Assembly: GCA_030529855.1 (NCBI GenBank)
Contig: JAUMWC010000002.1
Span: 54,288 to 118,287, forward strand
Source of the DNA: Gemella sp.
GTDB taxonomy: Bacteria; Bacillota; Bacilli; Staphylococcales; Gemellaceae
Length of the DNA: 64,000 nucleotides
Direction: 5' to 3'
Part shown: positions 27,049 to 35,726 of the stretch, one piece after another
Position numbering within the stretch: position 1 is the first letter of the stretch
How the letters are laid out: each line of letters begins with the position of its first letter
The notes under the pieces: generated by a model
The model's input: only the letters and a program-made list of their open reading frames with translations
What the model was told of the DNA's origin: nothing
Database searches by the model: none
Made by a program: the position numbers and the translations under genes

Positions 27049-27987
27049 TATTTTTTTAGAAAGTTCTTCTATATGACTAGGTCTAGTTCTGCAACATCCA
27101 CCTATTACTTTAACACCTTGGTCAAGCCAGTCTGCCGAGTAATCAACTACTGAACATGCATGAGCGTCTTCTTTCCAACTTTGAGTAGCTCCGTCATAAA
27201 TTTCTCCAGAGTTTGGATATGCTACTAATGGTTTATCTGTTAAACTAGCAAGTTTTTTCAAGAACTCATCAGAATTTTTAGCTGATGAACAGTTAAGTCC
27301 TAGAGCCAAGATTTGTTTAGAATCCCCTACTATTTTCATAAAATCTTCGATAGAAGTTCCATCTGATAATGTTTTCCCGTCTTGACTTGTTACTGATAAG
27401 TAAGCCTCTGAATCTGCAAATTCTTCTGCTAGTAGTTCTATTAAGGCTTCTACTTCTAGGATATTAGGTATTGTTTCTAAGGCTAATAAATCAGACCCTT
27501 CTTCTAGTAAAATAGCTATTCTTTCTCTATGGAAGTCTTTTAATTCTTCCTTAGTAATACTTCCATAATCTCCTGTATATTCAGACCCATCTGCTAGGTA
27601 TCCTGCATAAGGACCTACATCTCCGTTTATTAAAGGATATAAACGACTAGCTTTTTCATCTTCTGATAATTCAGACCAAACTTTTTCTATAGCATCTTTA
27701 GCTATTTCAACACTTGATTTGATTACTTGTCTAGCTTCTTCTTGAGTTATACCATAATCAACAAGACCTTTTATACTTGCTTGGTAAGAAGATGTCGTTA
27801 TTAAATCAGACCCTGCTTTTACATATTCTTCGTGAATTTCTTGTATAGCCTCAGGTTTCTCAAGTAAATACTTGGCTGACCATAGCTTTCCAGATATATC
27901 ATAACCTTTGTACTCTAACTCAGTACCTAAAGCGCCATGTAAAATTAAGGCTTTTTTTGATTGTAATAAGTCTTTAAAACTAGTCAT
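27040..27987 (-). CDS. mmuM: Homocysteine S-methyltransferase
   Basis: 315 residues. Transfers a methyl group from S-methylmethionine (or S-adenosylmethionine) to homocysteine, giving methionine. HGALGTELEYKGYD at the N-terminus and the zinc ligands GLNCSS (about residue 225) and VIGGCCRTRPSHI (about 292) are present. Length fits. It is 12 bases downstream of the permease gene, forming mmuP-mmuM, next to a methionine-binding protein gene. Confidence 0.93.
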   Translation of the reverse strand: MTSFKDLLQSKKALILHGALGTELEYKGYDISGKLWSAKYLLEKPEAIQEIHEEYVKAGSDLITTSSYQASIKGLVDYGITQEEARQVIKSSVEIAKDAIEKVWSELSEDEKASRLYPLINGDVGPYAGYLADGSEYTGDYGSITKEELKDFHRERIAILLEEGSDLLALETIPNILEVEALIELLAEEFADSEAYLSVTSQDGKTLSDGTSIEDFMKIVGDSKQILALGLNCSSAKNSDEFLKKLASLTDKPLVAYPNSGEIYDGATQSWKEDAHACSVVDYSADWLDQGVKVIGGCCRTRPSHIEELSKKIKQ

Positions 27988-27999
27988 TTTATTGTCCTC

Positions 28000-29349
28000 C
28001 TAGAATTTTTTGAATCTAATGTAATGGTAAATGTAACATACTGCTACGAAGACAAGACCGATGTATAATCCTGTTCTTTGAGCTTCGTCAATCCACATTC
28101 CTACGATTGATACTAGTAGGAAGAAGATTGTTAAGTATGGTAAGAATGGAGCTTTATGCTTAACTCCTGATAATGTTTTTCTGTAATTAATTTGCGCAAA
28201 TGGTATTGATAGCCAAGTTACTGCCATAGCGAATCCTGCGATAGCACTTAGTACTAAGAATACTGTATCTGCTGCCCAAACACTGGCTGCTAATGAAATG
28301 ATTACTCCTACCATTGATAATAGAATTGCTCTTAAAGGAACTCCATTTTCGTTAATTTTTACTAAACGCTTGTCGATCATTCCTTCGTTTGATAATGACC
28401 AAATCATACGAGCTGATGCGTAAAGTCCAGAGTTAGCTGCTGATAATAAAGCCGTGATGATTACAAAGTTCATAATATCTGCTGCGAATGGTACTCCGAT
28501 TTTATCTAATACTGCTACGAACGGTGCTTCTGTTACACTCGCTTCTTCCATTGGTAATAATGCTGCGATTACTACTATTGTTAAAATAAAGAATACTACT
28601 AATTTTGTAGTTGTTGATTTAATTACTTGTGGTACTGCTTTTTCTGGATTATCCGTTTCTCCAGCTCCAATACCGATAAGTTCTACACCTGAGAAGGCAT
28701 AGTTAGTTGCTAATACGATTGAAAGTACCCCTAGGAATCCTGTAGGGAATAGTTCATTGTCAGTAATGTTTTTGAATAATGGAGCTGATTGGCTTCCTTC
28801 TACATCTAGTAATCCAAAAATTGCTCCAAGTCCGATGATAATAAATAGTGCGATAGCTACTACTTTAACACTTGATAGGTAGTATTCACTTTCAGCAAAT
28901 ACTTTAATACTTAGGATATTTAATAAGAAAATAATGACTGCAAATATTGTTGCAAATATCCAAGTTGGTACACCTGGGAACCATCTTCCCATTAGTAAAC
29001 CTGCTCCTACAAAGTATGAACATAAGGCAACTACCCAACAAATCCAGTATGCCCAAGCTACTGTAAACCCTGTTCCTGGACTAACAAATTTTGTTGCATA
29101 TGTATGGAAAGAACCTGTTACTGGCATTGCTACTGCTAATTCTCCTAATGAGAATAATACTAAATATATCATTAAGGCACCAAATAGATAAGCTAAAATT
29201 GTTCCTAATGGCCCTGCTTCTGATATTGTGTGTCCTGTGTATAAGAATAATCCTGAACCGATTACTCCCCCTATTGTTAACATTTCTAAGTGACGTGACG
29301 TCATTTGACGTTTAAATTGTCCTTGATTTTCGTGATTATGATTTTTCAT
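28000..29349 (-). CDS. mmuP: Amino-acid permease, probable S-methylmethionine transporter
   Basis: 449 residues, APC superfamily with about 12 membrane spans. MLTIGGVIGSGLFLYTG is the family's first-span signature, and YAFSGVELIGIGAGETDNPE is the conserved span-6/loop motif. Substrate assignment to S-methylmethionine comes mainly from pairing with mmuM. SD is AAGGGG. A hairpin at 29411-29437 upstream probably separates it from metQ transcription. Confidence 0.85.
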   Translation of the reverse strand: MKNHNHENQGQFKRQMTSRHLEMLTIGGVIGSGLFLYTGHTISEAGPLGTILAYLFGALMIYLVLFSLGELAVAMPVTGSFHTYATKFVSPGTGFTVAWAYWICWVVALCSYFVGAGLLMGRWFPGVPTWIFATIFAVIIFLLNILSIKVFAESEYYLSSVKVVAIALFIIIGLGAIFGLLDVEGSQSAPLFKNITDNELFPTGFLGVLSIVLATNYAFSGVELIGIGAGETDNPEKAVPQVIKSTTTKLVVFFILTIVVIAALLPMEEASVTEAPFVAVLDKIGVPFAADIMNFVIITALLSAANSGLYASARMIWSLSNEGMIDKRLVKINENGVPLRAILLSMVGVIISLAASVWAADTVFLVLSAIAGFAMAVTWLSIPFAQINYRKTLSGVKHKAPFLPYLTIFFLLVSIVGMWIDEAQRTGLYIGLVFVAVCYIYHYIRFKKF

Positions 29350-29410
29350 TTTTTCCCCTTGTTTTTTACGTTTTTGGAAACGTTACTTTTTTTCCTTTAA
29401 AAATAAATAT

Positions 29411-29437
29411 AGTAATTCTCCTTTCGGGAGAATTACT
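29411..29437 (-). terminator. Hairpin between metQ and mmuP, probable terminator
   Basis: A perfect 11-bp stem AGTAATTCTCC/GGAGAATTACT with a 5-base loop; a T-rich tract follows on the minus strand. The gap 29350-29673 otherwise holds only AT-rich degenerate repeats. Confidence 0.6.
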
Positions 29438-29444
29438 ACACTTT

Positions 29445-29650
29445 TCTTCATAAAATTCTCTTCTATTTATAAACTTTAATTTTTGTTTTTTTATTTTATA
29501 CTCTTCATAACTTGTAATTCTTTTCTATAAGTTCTTCATAAACTTTTACTTTTTTTATTTAATATACTTTTCTTTTTAAAACTTCATAAACTTTCACTTT
29601 TATTTTTTATTCTACACTTTTATTTATACATTTATACTATTTATTTAATT
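29445..29650. repeat. AT-rich degenerate repeats in the metQ-mmuP gap
   Basis: On the minus strand the motif GTTTATGAAG and variants (TTTTATGAAGAA, GTTATGAAGAG) recur about four times in a purine-rich tract. No gene longer than about 22 codons fits and no RNA fold is evident. Confidence 0.35.
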
Positions 29651-29673
29651 TGGAGTTTTTATATGTTAATAAA

Positions 29674-30528
29674 TTATTTTACAGGTAATACTGCACCTTT
29701 GTATTTCTCTTCGATGAATTTAACTGTTTCTTCTGATTTAAGAGCTTCTACAATTTTCTTAGTAACAACTTTGTCTTTGTCTCCAGCTCTTGTTACGATG
29801 ATGTTTCCGTATGGGTTGTTTTCACCAGATTCTAAAACTACTGAATCTTCTTTTGGCTTGATTCCAGCATCTACTGCGAAGTTAGTGTTGATTGAAATTA
29901 AATCAGCTTCGTCATTGTTGTAGTATTGAACCATGATTGCTGGGTCGTTGTCATATTTGAATTCTAATTTTTTAGGGTTTTCTGCGATGTCGTCAAATGT
30001 CGCTGTTACTACATCTACACCATCTTTTAATTTAACTAATCCTGCATCTTGTAATAATTTAAGAACACGTCCCCACTCAGACTTGTTGTTAGATACTAAT
30101 ACTTTAGCACCTTCTTTTAATTCTGATAAAGATTTAACTTTTTTAGAGTATAGACCGATTGGCTCTAAGTGGATTGCTCCAGCGTTGTCTAATTTGTATC
30201 CTTTTTCTTCTACTTCTTTATTTAAGAATGGTACGTGTTGGAAGTAGTTTAAGTCGATTTCTTTATCTTGTAAGTTTTTGTTTGGTAGGTAGTAATCTTG
30301 GTAAGGTACGATATCTAATTTAATACCTTCTTTTTCTAATTTTGGTGCTACTTCTTCAAGTAATTCAGCGTGTGGTACGTTTGTTGCACCGATTTTAACT
30401 GTAACTGGTTTTGATGGGTCTAATGACTCTACATCAATTCCTTTTTTCTCGTTAGCGAATGCTGTAGTTCCTGCTAATGATACTGATAATAACGTTGTTG
30501 CTGCGAATGCTTTTAAAAATTTTTTCAT
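29674..30528 (-). CDS. metQ: MetQ/NlpA-family methionine-binding protein, without lipobox Cys
   Basis: 284 residues. A NlpA-family substrate-binding protein (KIGATNVPHAELLEEVAP, YQDYYLPNKNLQDKEIDLNY) of D/L-methionine ABC importers. The export signal reads LSVSLAGTTAFANE: the spot where a lipoprotein would have Cys (LAGC) has Thr, and no other Cys is present. It may instead be cleaved after AFA. No metN or metI is in the window, so its membrane partners must lie elsewhere. A T-box leader controls it. Confidence 0.88.
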   Translation of the reverse strand: MKKFLKAFAATTLLSVSLAGTTAFANEKKGIDVESLDPSKPVTVKIGATNVPHAELLEEVAPKLEKEGIKLDIVPYQDYYLPNKNLQDKEIDLNYFQHVPFLNKEVEEKGYKLDNAGAIHLEPIGLYSKKVKSLSELKEGAKVLVSNNKSEWGRVLKLLQDAGLVKLKDGVDVVTATFDDIAENPKKLEFKYDNDPAIMVQYYNNDEADLISINTNFAVDAGIKPKEDSVVLESGENNPYGNIIVTRAGDKDKVVTKKIVEALKSEETVKFIEEKYKGAVLPVK

Positions 30529-30588
30529 TTTGTTTATTCCTCTCTTTATGTTTATATTTTTTGTAGATAACCTTTTTTCAAATAAAAA

Positions 30589-30840
30589 ACGCCCCTACTC
30601 TCCTAATGGAGAATAAGGGCGAAAATAATTTCACGGTACCACCTTACTTTTTCCGTCGAAACGGAACTCGGCCACTACGGACATCTATCTAGAATTTAAT
30701 GTCTATAATGAGTGTTTATAACGTAACACAAGGACGAAAGAAGTTCGTATTTTATACTCACTAGCTTTGAACCATTCAAACCATTTTCCTTAATCATCCC
30801 ATTGTGTAATTTCAGCTACATACACTCTCTGTTAAATGTT
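30589..30840 (-). ncRNA. T-box leader upstream of metQ
   Basis: The T-box sequence AAGGTGGTACCGTG is at 30632-30645. The stem I start AGAGAGTGTATGTAGCTG lies near 30810-30830. A terminator hairpin (14-bp stem with two G-U pairs, 30590-30621) precedes TTTTTT. The antiterminator bulge TGGT predicts a tRNA with discriminator A, which fits tRNA-Met. I could not fix the specifier codon, so methionine is inferred from the downstream gene. Confidence 0.88.
30590..30621 (-). terminator. Regulated terminator of the metQ T-box
   Basis: A GC-rich 14-bp stem with a TAAT loop followed by TTTTTTATTTG. It is the off-state structure of the riboswitch. Confidence 0.85.
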
Positions 30841-30887
30841 CGTAAAAAGTACTTATTTGAATATAGGTTTATATCTAACATGACTAT

Positions 30888-30916
30888 ATAGTATCATAGA
30901 ATTTTTTGCCTGTCAA
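30888..30916 (-). promoter_or_regulatory. Promoter of the metQ T-box transcript
   Basis: TTGACA (30911-30916) and TACTAT (30888-30893) with a 17-base spacer on the minus strand. Confidence 0.75.
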
Positions 30917-30978
30917 CACTTTTTTAAAAAAATTTTTATATTTCTTTTTTTATTTCTTTTATCAATTGTCAGAAATCT

Positions 30979-31662
30979 TTATCTACTTGTTCTACTACTA
31001 ACCACAGATGTAGTTGCTGGTGTATTTCTAGATACATTTACTTGTTGAGTTCTTGTTTCCGCTTCAGTCGATACTCCTGACTCAGATAAAAGTTCTTCTT
31101 TCAGAATTTCTTCTGGAGTTTTTTCTTTTTGTTCATCAGCCAGTTTTCTTTGAGCTTCTTCTAATTTTTTTCTCTCTTCTTCTTTTTCCTGCATTATAGT
31201 TTTAATTTTACTTTCATCTAATAACTGCATCTGAGATATTTCAGCCAATTGTTTATCCAAATCTTCTGCCATAATAGATTTTTTGGCATTTTCTAAATAA
31301 TTTTCTCTAGTAGGCATAGAGAATAACATCTCTCCTTTATAACCGATAAAGTATTCCTGCCTTACGAAGTCTATTATGAAGTTAGGGTCTTTTAATTTAG
31401 CTATAAGTATTTCATTCACTTTAGCGTCATTTTGTAATTTTACAATTTCTGCTTCTTGAGTTTTTAAATTATTTTCAAGATTCGCCTTTTCCATAGAATA
31501 GAAATAGGTTCTTATAAATATAAATGAAAGAGCAATAATGGCTATTGTTAAAATAATAAAGGTTCTTCTTTTCCTATATTCCATTTTAGCCCTTATAACG
31601 TCTCTTCGGAAATTTCTATCATCTTTTCTTATTCTCGTTTTGGGCTGTAATTTTCTAGCCAT
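30979..31662 (-). CDS. divIC: Septum formation initiator DivIC/FtsB family protein
   Basis: 227 residues from ATG 31662; an upstream in-frame ATG at 31680 lacks a site, while GGTGG sits 8 bases before the chosen one. A basic cytoplasmic N-terminus is followed by one membrane span (about 33-53), a coiled coil (SMEKANLENNLKTQEAEIVK) and the DivIC signature (FVRQEYFIGYKGEMLF). The C-terminal 100 residues are a charged Glu/Lys helix and Ser/Thr tail, longer than Bacillus DivIC (about 125 residues). Acts in the FtsL-DivIB-DivIC divisome complex. It follows rqcP, as in the yabO-divIC order. Confidence 0.82.
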   Translation of the reverse strand: MARKLQPKTRIRKDDRNFRRDVIRAKMEYRKRRTFIILTIAIIALSFIFIRTYFYSMEKANLENNLKTQEAEIVKLQNDAKVNEILIAKLKDPNFIIDFVRQEYFIGYKGEMLFSMPTRENYLENAKKSIMAEDLDKQLAEISQMQLLDESKIKTIMQEKEEERKKLEEAQRKLADEQKEKTPEEILKEELLSESGVSTEAETRTQQVNVSRNTPATTSVVSSRTSR

Positions 31663-31691
31663 TATTTCACCACCTTTCATTAAATCGTTTC

Positions 31692-31955
31692 TTAATCTTC
31701 TTTTCTAGATTTTTCTGATATTATTTTAAACATTTTTGTTGCATCTTCTTTTTTTGTAGAATCTTTTAATTCTAATACTTCGTACTCTACTTCTTTAGAA
31801 GCGAAGAAAATAGTTATCTTATCTCCTAGTTTAAGAGTTGAGGATGCTTTTGCTGTTTTTCCATTTATTGATATGTAACCTTTTGAACATACTTCATTGG
31901 CTACCGTACGTCTTTTTATTATTCTTGAAACTTTTAAAAATTTATCTAAACGCAT
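31692..31955 (-). CDS. rqcP: S4-domain RNA-binding protein RqcP (YabO/Hsp15-like)
   Basis: 87 residues made of one S4 domain ([40 protein letters not shown]). RqcP works with RqcH in alanine tailing during ribosome-associated quality control. The gene order rqcP-divIC matches Bacillus. Its ribosome-binding site GAGAGG lies in one arm of a terminator-like hairpin (31961-32010), which may regulate translation or end the upstream transcript. Confidence 0.88.
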   Translation of the reverse strand: MRLDKFLKVSRIIKRRTVANEVCSKGYISINGKTAKASSTLKLGDKITIFFASKEVEYEVLELKDSTKKEDATKMFKIISEKSRKED

Positions 31956-31960
31956 AAAAA

Positions 31961-32010
31961 TAAACCTCTCTTTACATGTATATTTATTATTACATATATA
32001 GAGAAGTTTA
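31961..32010 (-). terminator. Terminator-like hairpin covering the rqcP ribosome-binding site
   Basis: An 11-bp stem with one mismatch (TAAACCTCTCT/AGAGAAGTTTA), then TTTTT directly before the rqcP ATG on the minus strand. It would end pepS transcripts or hide the rqcP start site. Confidence 0.5.
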
Positions 32011-32029
32011 TCAAATATTATTTTATCTT

Positions 32030-33259
32030 TTATGCCCAGTTACCAGCTTCAAAGATAGCTACTTCTTGTCCATCTTTTGTGATACCTGTAATTTTTGTCG
32101 TAGCGTCTCCAATCATGAAGTCTACGTGTGTTAGACTATCGTTAGCTCCAGCTGCTGCTAGTTCTTCTTCTGACATGTTCTCTCCATTTACTAGACATGT
32201 TGGGTATGCTTTCCCTAGAGCTAAGTGACATGATGCATTTTCATCATATAGAGTCTCTAAGAATAAGATATTTGTGTTAGAAATTGGTGAATGGAATGGT
32301 ACTAAAGCTAATTCTCCAACTCTTCTTGATCCTTCATCTGTGTTTAGTAGGTTTTCTAATACTGACTCACCTTTTTCAGCACCGAAGTCAACTACTTTTC
32401 CACCTTCAAATTTTAGCCAGAATCCATCGATTAGTACTCCACCGTAGTTTAATGGTTTAGTGTTGTAAACAATTCCTTCCGCTACATCTTTGTGTGGTAA
32501 TGTAAATACTTCTTCTGTTGGAATGTTAGCAACGAATCTTTGTCCAGTTTTTCCAGCTATTGATCCTGCTGATTGCCAAATGTGGTTATTTGGAAGTCCT
32601 AGGTATAAGTCTGTTCCATTTTCACTTGTAATGTGTACTTTTTCAAATTGAGCATCATTTAAGAATGTTGCTTTTTCGTCAAGAACCTTGATGTGTTCTT
32701 CCCAGTTAGCTACTCCATCTCCGTCTACACGACAAGCTGTTAAAATTAAGTCCCATAGTTTTAAGTATGCTTCTTCATCATCTAATTCTGGGAATAATTT
32801 TTTAGCCCACGCTACTGATGATGCAGCTGTAACACACCATGGGTTTTCATTGTTCATAATTGTTTTCATGTAGTTTCTTAAAGCTTTTGAACGTGATGTC
32901 ATAGCTGCTTTAAGTTTTGCTGAGTCTACCCCTGCTAATCCATCTGGATCATCAGAAATTACAGAGATAAATCCTGATTTTCTTGCAGCTGCATCTTCGT
33001 GTCTATCTGTAAACCATTGTGGTACGTCTGAAATTGTTTCTTCACTAGCGTAAGTTAGTAATTGTTTTTGTAATTTTTGATCCATCCAGTCAATTGTTAC
33101 TCTTGCTGCTCCTGCTTGGTAGCAAGATTCTGATAGTTTTAAAGCAAAATCTCTTGCTTCAATACTAGAACGAATAACGATTTCTTGGTCTTTTTGTACG
33201 TTGATACCAATCTTAGCAACAACATCTGCATAATTTTTAATTCTTTGTTCTAAAGTCAT
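32030..33259 (-). CDS. pepS: M29-family metallo-aminopeptidase (PepS/AmpS)
   Basis: 409 residues. A cytoplasmic thermophilic-type aminopeptidase that trims N-terminal residues from peptides. The N-terminal domain ([20 protein letters not shown]) and C-terminal metal-binding half ([50 protein letters not shown]) follow the family order, and length is typical. SD GGAGG is 8 bases before the ATG. A lone gene with its own leader; substrate preference unknown. Confidence 0.92.
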   Translation of the reverse strand: MTLEQRIKNYADVVAKIGINVQKDQEIVIRSSIEARDFALKLSESCYQAGAARVTIDWMDQKLQKQLLTYASEETISDVPQWFTDRHEDAAARKSGFISVISDDPDGLAGVDSAKLKAAMTSRSKALRNYMKTIMNNENPWCVTAASSVAWAKKLFPELDDEEAYLKLWDLILTACRVDGDGVANWEEHIKVLDEKATFLNDAQFEKVHITSENGTDLYLGLPNNHIWQSAGSIAGKTGQRFVANIPTEEVFTLPHKDVAEGIVYNTKPLNYGGVLIDGFWLKFEGGKVVDFGAEKGESVLENLLNTDEGSRRVGELALVPFHSPISNTNILFLETLYDENASCHLALGKAYPTCLVNGENMSEEELAAAGANDSLTHVDFMIGDATTKITGITKDGQEVAIFEAGNWA

Positions 33260-33377
33260 ATTGATCCTCCAATAAAAATATTATAATAATTATATCAAAT
33301 TTTTTGAAATTTTTAAATAGATATTTATCTTTTATTTTTATGGTATAATGAATATAAAAAATAAAGGAGATTTAAGA

Positions 33378-33740
33378 ATGAAGATATATGAGTACCCTAA
33401 GTGTTCTACTTGCAAGGCAGCAAAAAAATTTATTAACAGTAATAACATTGATGCTAGGTTTATAGATATCACTACAGAATGTCCTAGCAAAGAAGATATA
33501 GCTAGAATACTGACTACTTTTGATATAGAACTTAAAAAATTATTTAATACATCTGGTATTAAATACAGAGAGTTGGGTCTTAAGGATAAATTACCTACTC
33601 TTTCTCAAGATGAACAAATTGAAATTCTTCTAAGCGATGGTATGCTTATTAAAAGGCCCTTAGCTTATGATTTTGATAAAAAAATATTCTTACAAGGATT
33701 TAAAGAAGAAATTTGGAGCGATACCTTAATAAAAAAATAA
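33378..33740 (+). CDS. ArsC/Spx-family thioredoxin-like protein
   Basis: 120 residues from ATG 33378 (AAAGGAG upstream; the in-frame start at 33348 lacks a site). EYPKCSTCKAAKKFI holds the CxxC of this family; LIKRPLAYDF is the conserved RP motif. It resembles the YusI/YfgD arsenate-reductase-like group more than Spx itself. Reductase or redox-sensor role is not decided by sequence. Confidence 0.85.
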   Translation: MKIYEYPKCSTCKAAKKFINSNNIDARFIDITTECPSKEDIARILTTFDIELKKLFNTSGIKYRELGLKDKLPTLSQDEQIEILLSDGMLIKRPLAYDFDKKIFLQGFKEEIWSDTLIKK

Positions 33741-33763
33741 ACCACTGATAAATTATCAGTGGT
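33741..33763 (-). terminator. Terminator of the first glucosaminidase gene
   Basis: A perfect 10-bp stem ACCACTGATA with an AAT loop; on the minus strand TTTATTTTTTT follows. It touches the end of the convergent ArsC-like gene. Confidence 0.7.
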
Positions 33764-33766
33764 TAT

Positions 33767-33795
33767 AGGTTATGAATTTTATTATTTCATAGCCT
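33767..33795 (+). terminator. Terminator of the ArsC-like gene
   Basis: A 10-bp stem with one G-T pairing (AGGTTATGAA/TTCATAGCCT) followed by TTTTTATTT on the plus strand. Confidence 0.6.
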
Positions 33796-33797
33796 TT

Positions 33798-35618
33798 TTA
33801 TTTATCTTTATTTCCTAATAACTGATTAGATCTAACCATTATCTCAGAAATCTTGTATCCCCATGCAGAATCTGTTGAATAATTTTTATTCATACCTTCC
33901 GTTTTATTCCCTAAGTATGCTCCTGATGCTGGGAAGGAAGTAGATTTTAGATATCTATTTGTTATCCATTCAGCACCACCAAGAACCCCCTCTTTCTCAT
34001 TTGCGAATTCTTTAGCCGACTTATAAGGACTGTTATCTACGGCTCCTATTCCAAAGAAATTATTCTTATCTTGAGCTATTTTAGTTTTCCCCCAAGCAGA
34101 TTCTAAGGCTGCATGCGATAATAAATATAGAGCATTTACTCCATACTTTTCTTCTGCTTCTTTAAAGGCTTCTCCTTGATTGTATAATTTACTAGTTGTT
34201 CCTCCAAATTTCTCTATCACTTGGTTAAGTTCCTCAGCTGTATAATTTGATTTACTTAAAAGATTTTTGTATTGGAAGTTATTGATACTTGGAGCTCCCG
34301 AAGAATTTTTAGTTATGTCTGTTTTCACTGTCACATTTTTTGAATATACTCCATTGCTGAAGTACTTACGACCACTAGCATCGTTTGCATAACCTGTGTA
34401 TTTAAGACCATCATTAAAGAAAAATCTTCCTGTACCATCATCATACCAACCGTTAGCTACTTTATCTAAGATATAGAACTTTTCTTCTTTGTAACCTGTA
34501 AATTTATTTTTATTAGGATCTTTTTCAGTATTATCTGCTGGATTTATCCATACTCCTACTTTACCTGGTATATTAGTAATATTAATCATTCCATTGAATT
34601 CTTTATATATTGTATAATATCCTACATCTTTTATTGATTTAGCATTTTTTCCATGTAGTGCATCCGCTGCAGTTAAGTATGTATTTACTTGGTTATTTAA
34701 TGAATACGCCGTCCCCACAACAAATTTTTTATCATCATTATTTTCTGTATTAGTTTGTTCAAGTTGTGGTGCTGGCACATTTTTTTTAGGATTTTCACTC
34801 GGATTAATCCAGGCTCCTGCTTTTCCTTTTGTTTTGGAAATATTTAACATTCCCTTATATTCTTTATAAATATAGTAGTTTCCACTAGAATATTCTACTT
34901 TAGAATTTTTCTTAGTTTGTGCATCTGCTGCATTTGTATATGTTTTTATTTTTGAATTTAGTACATATGTTCCATTTTTTACTTCTACTTGTGGTGGTTG
35001 TGTTGTTATTGTGTTTGCTTGTGAATTGTTATTTTCTACTTTTGTTATTGGTCTAGATACTGACTTATTTATTAATTTATTATCTACAGGATTAATCCAG
35101 GCTCCTGCTTTTCCTTTTGTTTTAGAAATATTTAGCATTCCTTTGTATTCTTTGAATATATGATATGTTCCTGGTTGATACGTAGTCCTAGCACCAATTT
35201 TATTAATTGCATTTGTTGCTGATGGATATGTCTTTACAGAATTATTTAATTTATAAGTTGTAGTTGTATTATTGTTATTTACTAGGGTTGAGGCAGATGT
35301 TACTGGTTTATTTTTTGTTTGGGTATTCGGCTTTAATGCTTTGTTATCACTCGGGTTAATCCAAGCTCCTGCTTTTCCTTTTGTTTTGGAAATATTCAAC
35401 ATTCCAGCATAATTTTTATAGATATAATAATTCCCCTTTGTGTATGTTGATTTAGCTGACGTCTTCTTCGCTGCTGATTGTGCACTATTATATGTTTTTA
35501 CATTATTATTAAGTATATATGTAGAATTAGCTTTGACTTGATTTTCTCCACTAGATAAACTAATAACTATAGGTACTGATAATGCACTCAAGGTCATTAA
35601 TATTTTTTTGTTTTTCAT
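33798..35618 (-). CDS. Secreted N-acetylglucosaminidase with four GAWINP repeats
   Basis: 606 residues. Signal peptide (about 1-30), then four repeats of about 57 residues (roughly 31-90, 118-176, 213-272, 300-360), each shaped Y-x-L-N-x-x-[VI]-x-T-Y ... YYIYKEYKGMLNISKTKGKAG-[AV]-WINP. A short aromatic module (GWYDDGTGRFFFNDGLKYTG) and a C-terminal glucosaminidase domain (about 440-600; ALESAWGKTKIA with the likely catalytic Glu, NNFFGIGA, GMNKNYSTDSAWG) follow. It probably cuts peptidoglycan glycan strands during growth or separation. The fourth repeat is the most divergent. Confidence 0.88.
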   Translation of the reverse strand: MKNKKILMTLSALSVPIVISLSSGENQVKANSTYILNNNVKTYNSAQSAAKKTSAKSTYTKGNYYIYKNYAGMLNISKTKGKAGAWINPSDNKALKPNTQTKNKPVTSASTLVNNNNTTTTYKLNNSVKTYPSATNAINKIGARTTYQPGTYHIFKEYKGMLNISKTKGKAGAWINPVDNKLINKSVSRPITKVENNNSQANTITTQPPQVEVKNGTYVLNSKIKTYTNAADAQTKKNSKVEYSSGNYYIYKEYKGMLNISKTKGKAGAWINPSENPKKNVPAPQLEQTNTENNDDKKFVVGTAYSLNNQVNTYLTAADALHGKNAKSIKDVGYYTIYKEFNGMINITNIPGKVGVWINPADNTEKDPNKNKFTGYKEEKFYILDKVANGWYDDGTGRFFFNDGLKYTGYANDASGRKYFSNGVYSKNVTVKTDITKNSSGAPSINNFQYKNLLSKSNYTAEELNQVIEKFGGTTSKLYNQGEAFKEAEEKYGVNALYLLSHAALESAWGKTKIAQDKNNFFGIGAVDNSPYKSAKEFANEKEGVLGGAEWITNRYLKSTSFPASGAYLGNKTEGMNKNYSTDSAWGYKISEIMVRSNQLLGNKDK

Positions 35619-35650
35619 AGTCGTATCCTTCCTTCATATTGTTTACTATA

Positions 35651-35692
35651 AAAAATATGACCACTTCTTCTCAGAGTTGTGATCATATTTTT
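35651..35692 (-). terminator. Terminator of the pdaA-like gene
   Basis: A 14-bp stem AAAAATATGA-CCAC with one mismatch and a 14-base loop; a T-run follows on the minus strand. Confidence 0.75.
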
Positions 35693-35726
35693 ATTAATCT
35701 AGACTGTTTTATTAGTTTTTACAATA

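Noticed and set aside
29365..29390. Possible cre site around GGAAACGTTAC upstream of mmuP
   Set aside because: Only about seven of eleven defined positions match, below the sites near glgB.
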